Shown here one piece after another: positions 8,021-9,567 of a stretch of DNA of 9,567 bases. A model generated the notes under the pieces. It saw only the letters and a program-made list of their open reading frames with translations, was not told the DNA's origin and did no database searches. Source of the DNA: Chloroflexota bacterium (GTDB lineage Bacteria > Chloroflexota > Dormibacteria > Dormibacterales > Dormibacteraceae); the NCBI GenBank assembly GCA_005880525.1, contig VBFW01000159.1, positions 1-9,567 of the forward strand. The letters run 5' to 3'. The position numbers and the translations under genes were made by a program. Positions within the stretch are counted from its first letter, which is position 1. Every line of letters starts with the position of its first letter.

Positions 8021-8150
8021 GCAAGGGAGTGTCAAGCATCAGCCGGGACACCTGTAAGACATCAGCCGAAACCACGACAAGCATCAACCGGGACGGTTTT
8101 GTGATGGTGCAGCCGAAGGCGTTTTGTCGCGCAGCAGCCGAACTTGCACA
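8021..8150 (-). mobile_element. Relic IS481-type right end facing left, five repeats
   Basis: Read on the minus strand from 8150, the end begins TGTGCAAGTTCGGCTG and carries five degenerate repeats (TTCGGCTGCTGCGCGAC, TTCGGCTGCACCATCAC, CCGGTTGATGCTTGTCG, TTCGGCTGATGTCTTAC, CCGGCTGATGCTTGAC) leading to the transposase remnant start codon. This is one more repeat than in IS B. It forms an inward-facing inverted pair with the relic at 4168. The bases outside 8150 (ggccggc) do not match those outside 4168 (atttcgt), so no target duplication is kept. Confidence 0.75.
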
Positions 8151-8427
8151 GGCCGGCGCTCAGCCGGACGCTTCTACTGGTGATCCGACGATGGACGCAC
8201 TGGCAGTCCGCGGGCCTGGCCTGCCCCCGCCGCCGCCGGGAACCCAGTACTCACCGACCATCTATGGCGCACCGGTGGGAGCCAGAACAGCCAGCGACTC
8301 GACGGTAGCTTGAATACGAAGAACCGCCTGCCAGTCGTTTCAACTGCAGTCAGAAAACGGATGGGTGGCCGCCGGACCAGCCCCGATTGAGTTCACGCGG
8401 CAGCGGGTCGTGACCTTCCTCAGATCC
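8151..8427. other. Intergenic, no confident gene
   Basis: A plus-strand frame here ends at 8313 and includes a Pro-rich piece (PGLPPPPPGTQYSPT), but it only opens by reading antisense through the regulator and the IS relic, so I do not call it. AACTGCAGTCAGAA at 8342-8355 repeats exactly the 14 bases at 1637-1650 in the tRNA-Asn upstream array, suggesting shuffled copies of that region. Nothing else stands out. Confidence 0.4.
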
Positions 8428-8464
8428 TTAACAGCCGCCTGCTCTACCGTTGAGCTACTCCGGA
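8428..8464 (-). pseudogene. Detached 5' half of a tRNA-Asn
   Basis: These 37 bases are identical to nucleotides 1-37 of the tRNA-Asn at 1481-1555 on the same strand: acceptor 5' strand, D arm, and the anticodon arm through the last base of the anticodon loop (CTGTTAA). Identity ends there, and no 3' half follows on the minus strand. A -10 box and upstream elements like those of the intact gene are kept, so a truncated transcript may still be made. The matching 3' part is at 4134-4160 on the other strand. Confidence 0.88.
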
Positions 8465-8570
8465 ACGGGTCCATCGAATTCTAGGTGGTGAACTCGTTTC
8501 ACCGCCCCGTGCCGCCTCGTACTGGGTGTTACACCGTAACTGCAGCCAACTGCAGCCAAAACTGCAGCCG
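8465..8570 (-). repeat. Second copy of the tRNA-Asn upstream region
   Basis: It aligns in the same orientation with 1556-1660 at roughly 80-85% by eye. Conserved parts include GAATTCTAGGTGGTGA (with the -10 box), GGGTGTTACACCGTAACTGC, and three AACTGC copies; the bases between have diverged. Homology beyond the tRNA itself shows a duplicated tRNA gene unit rather than only an att-site repeat. Confidence 0.8.
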
Positions 8571-8824
8571 CCAGGATCCTGACTGGCCAGCGGCCCTAAG
8601 CAGCGCGATTCCTCCCGCCGGGGACGTTCGGTGTCCGCCTTGCGTCACGGCTGTTCAGCCATCAGTCCCTGGGGCGCTTGTGCTATTTCCAACACCCCTA
8701 CCTCATATAAGAAGTAACTGGTGTTGAAGACAAGGCTCGATGCAGAGCGCGCTGATTAACGAAGGCTCTGAAGCCGTGGGTCTCCACTGCGACCTTACGT
8801 CTGCGTCTCGGTAACTGAACACGA
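8571..8824. other. Intergenic region upstream of the transporter
   Basis: No gene is supported. An AT-richer patch near 8700-8717 (catataagaagtaa) lies between the arms of an inverted repeat, CAACACC (8690-8696) and GGTGTTG (8720-8726), with a 23-nt loop. That could be an operator for the transporter or a weak structure. Nothing else is recognisable. Confidence 0.35.
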
Positions 8825-8851
8825 TTGACAACGCTTCCAAACGCTTAGCAT
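8825..8851 (+). promoter_or_regulatory. Candidate promoter of the transporter gene
   Basis: A perfect TTGACA (8825-8830) is followed after 15 bp by TAGCAT (8846-8851). The spacing is short but the predicted start is near 8857-8859, only a few bases before ATG 8862, giving a nearly leaderless transcript. That fits the absence of a Shine-Dalgarno. ACGCTT occurs twice in the spacer (8831, 8841) and again just after the ATG, which may be chance or a repressor site. Confidence 0.45.
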
Positions 8852-8861
8852 CTCGCAGGCT

Positions 8862-9567
8862 ATGACGCTTGTATCCCGAACTGCCTCGGCGCCTCGCGCG
8901 CAGGCGTTGGGGCAGGCAATGGTCCTTATGTCAGCCACTGCGTTCGGGACGCTGGCGATCTTTGCCAAGCTCGGGTACGCAAATGGTCTCGGGACTCAGC
9001 AGCTGCTCGCCTTCCGCTTCGTGCTTGCGGCGCTGGGCATGGCGGCCATGGCGTTTCTGCTGGGACAAAACATCCTTCGCTTGCGGCGCAAAGACGTCGC
9101 GATCTTGCTCGCTATGGGCGGTCTCTTGTACACGGTCCAGTCACTGACTTACTTCTTGGCGCTGCGCACCCTTCCCGCCTCCCTCGTCGTACTCATCGCG
9201 TACATCTATCCGAGCCTGGTTGTGGTCGCCGGCTGGCTTTTCCTCCACCGCTCGATCGCCGCCTGGCACCTCGTTGCACTGATGGCCAGCTTCGCAGGTG
9301 TGGCGATGCTCGTTGGCGGAGCCAGGTTCCAGATCAGCTGGGCGCTGGTGCTGGCTGTCACATCGCCTGTCGTCTACACGGGCTACATCCTGGTCGGTGA
9401 GAGGGTGATGGGCACCGCGCCGGCTCTGGCGGCGAGCGCCGTGATCATGATGGGCGCGGCCTTAGGCTTTTCGTTGCTGGCTCTCTTAACTGGTCAGCTG
9501 TCGGCCCCAAGCTCAATGCCAGGCTGGAGCATCTGCGTGGGGATCGCATTGGTGCCGACTATGTTCG
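8862..9567 (+). CDS. EamA/DMT-family membrane transporter, 3' end beyond window
   Basis: The plus frame is open for 235 codons from ATG 8862 to the window edge. The product is a polytopic inner-membrane protein with about seven complete hydrophobic helices (near 17-38, 46-67, 78-100, 104-127, 135-153, 158-176, 187-210) and the start of another. The first helix pattern (ATAFGTLAIFAKLGYANGL), an R in the second helix start (LLAFRFVLAALG), and LPASLVVLIAYIYPSLV in helix 4 match the EamA domain of the drug/metabolite transporter superfamily. Family members are about 290-300 aa with ten helices, so some 60 residues lie outside. The substrate cannot be told; amino-acid or metabolite efflux is usual. 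An alternative start is ATG 8919 (M20). It faces away from the regulator and is separately transcribed. Confidence 0.9.
   Translation, partial: MTLVSRTASAPRAQALGQAMVLMSATAFGTLAIFAKLGYANGLGTQQLLAFRFVLAALGMAAMAFLLGQNILRLRRKDVAILLAMGGLLYTVQSLTYFLALRTLPASLVVLIAYIYPSLVVVAGWLFLHRSIAAWHLVALMASFAGVAMLVGGARFQISWALVLAVTSPVVYTGYILVGERVMGTAPALAASAVIMMGAALGFSLLALLTGQLSAPSSMPGWSICVGIALVPTMF

Noticed and set aside
7744..8313. 189-codon plus-strand open frame
   Set aside because: It begins antisense inside the regulator's ATPase region and runs through the IS relic. The composition is artefactual and it has no domain or ribosome binding site.

Overview
The window is GC-rich DNA with dense minus-strand genes, high third-position GC and a CCA-encoding tRNA gene. 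These traits, together with an IS481-type transposase carrying an extended C-terminus, a large LuxR-type ATPase regulator and a PAS histidine kinase, fit a soil-type actinobacterium (possibly Thermoleophilia/Solirubrobacterales). That placement is an inference from style, since no marker gene is present.

Layout from left to right. (1) 1-126: right end of one IS481-like element (IS A) that runs off the left edge. (2) 127-1474: a complete IS481-family element (IS B) with an intact DDE transposase; both ends carry arrays of a TTCGGCTGAT-type repeat, two copies on the left and four on the right. (3) 1481-1555: intact tRNA-Asn(GTT) on the minus strand, 6 bp from the IS end, with a -10 box and a small repeat/palindrome cluster upstream. 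(4) 1954-3951: membrane PAS-PAS histidine kinase on the minus strand, whose membrane-coding frame continues upstream without a start codon. (5) 4134-4243: detached 3' part of a second tRNA-Asn, now on the plus strand, followed by a relic IS right end. (6) 4660-7852: a 937-aa LuxR-type STAND/LAL regulator and, downstream on the same strand, a 93-aa exported or membrane-anchored protein with a duplicated 20-aa unit; a hairpin terminator follows. (7) 7871-8150: another relic IS right end with the first codons of a dead transposase, facing the relic at 4168. (8) 8428-8580: the 5' half of the second tRNA-Asn plus a duplicated copy of its upstream region. (9) 8862-9567: start of an EamA/DMT-type transporter, cut by the window edge.

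The main story is rearrangement around a duplicated tRNA-Asn. The 5' half at 8428-8464 and the 3' half at 4134-4160 lie on opposite strands. Inverting 4134-8427 in silico would bring them back into order, missing only 11 nt. In that ancestral state the kinase and the LuxR/small-protein unit would lie between two tRNA-Asn genes in direct orientation, each with an IS481 end 6-7 bp beyond its CCA. No integrase, CRISPR array, toxin-antitoxin pair or recognised defence system is visible. The most biologically suggestive unit is the LAL regulator plus small exported repeat protein, held between two inward-facing IS right ends.
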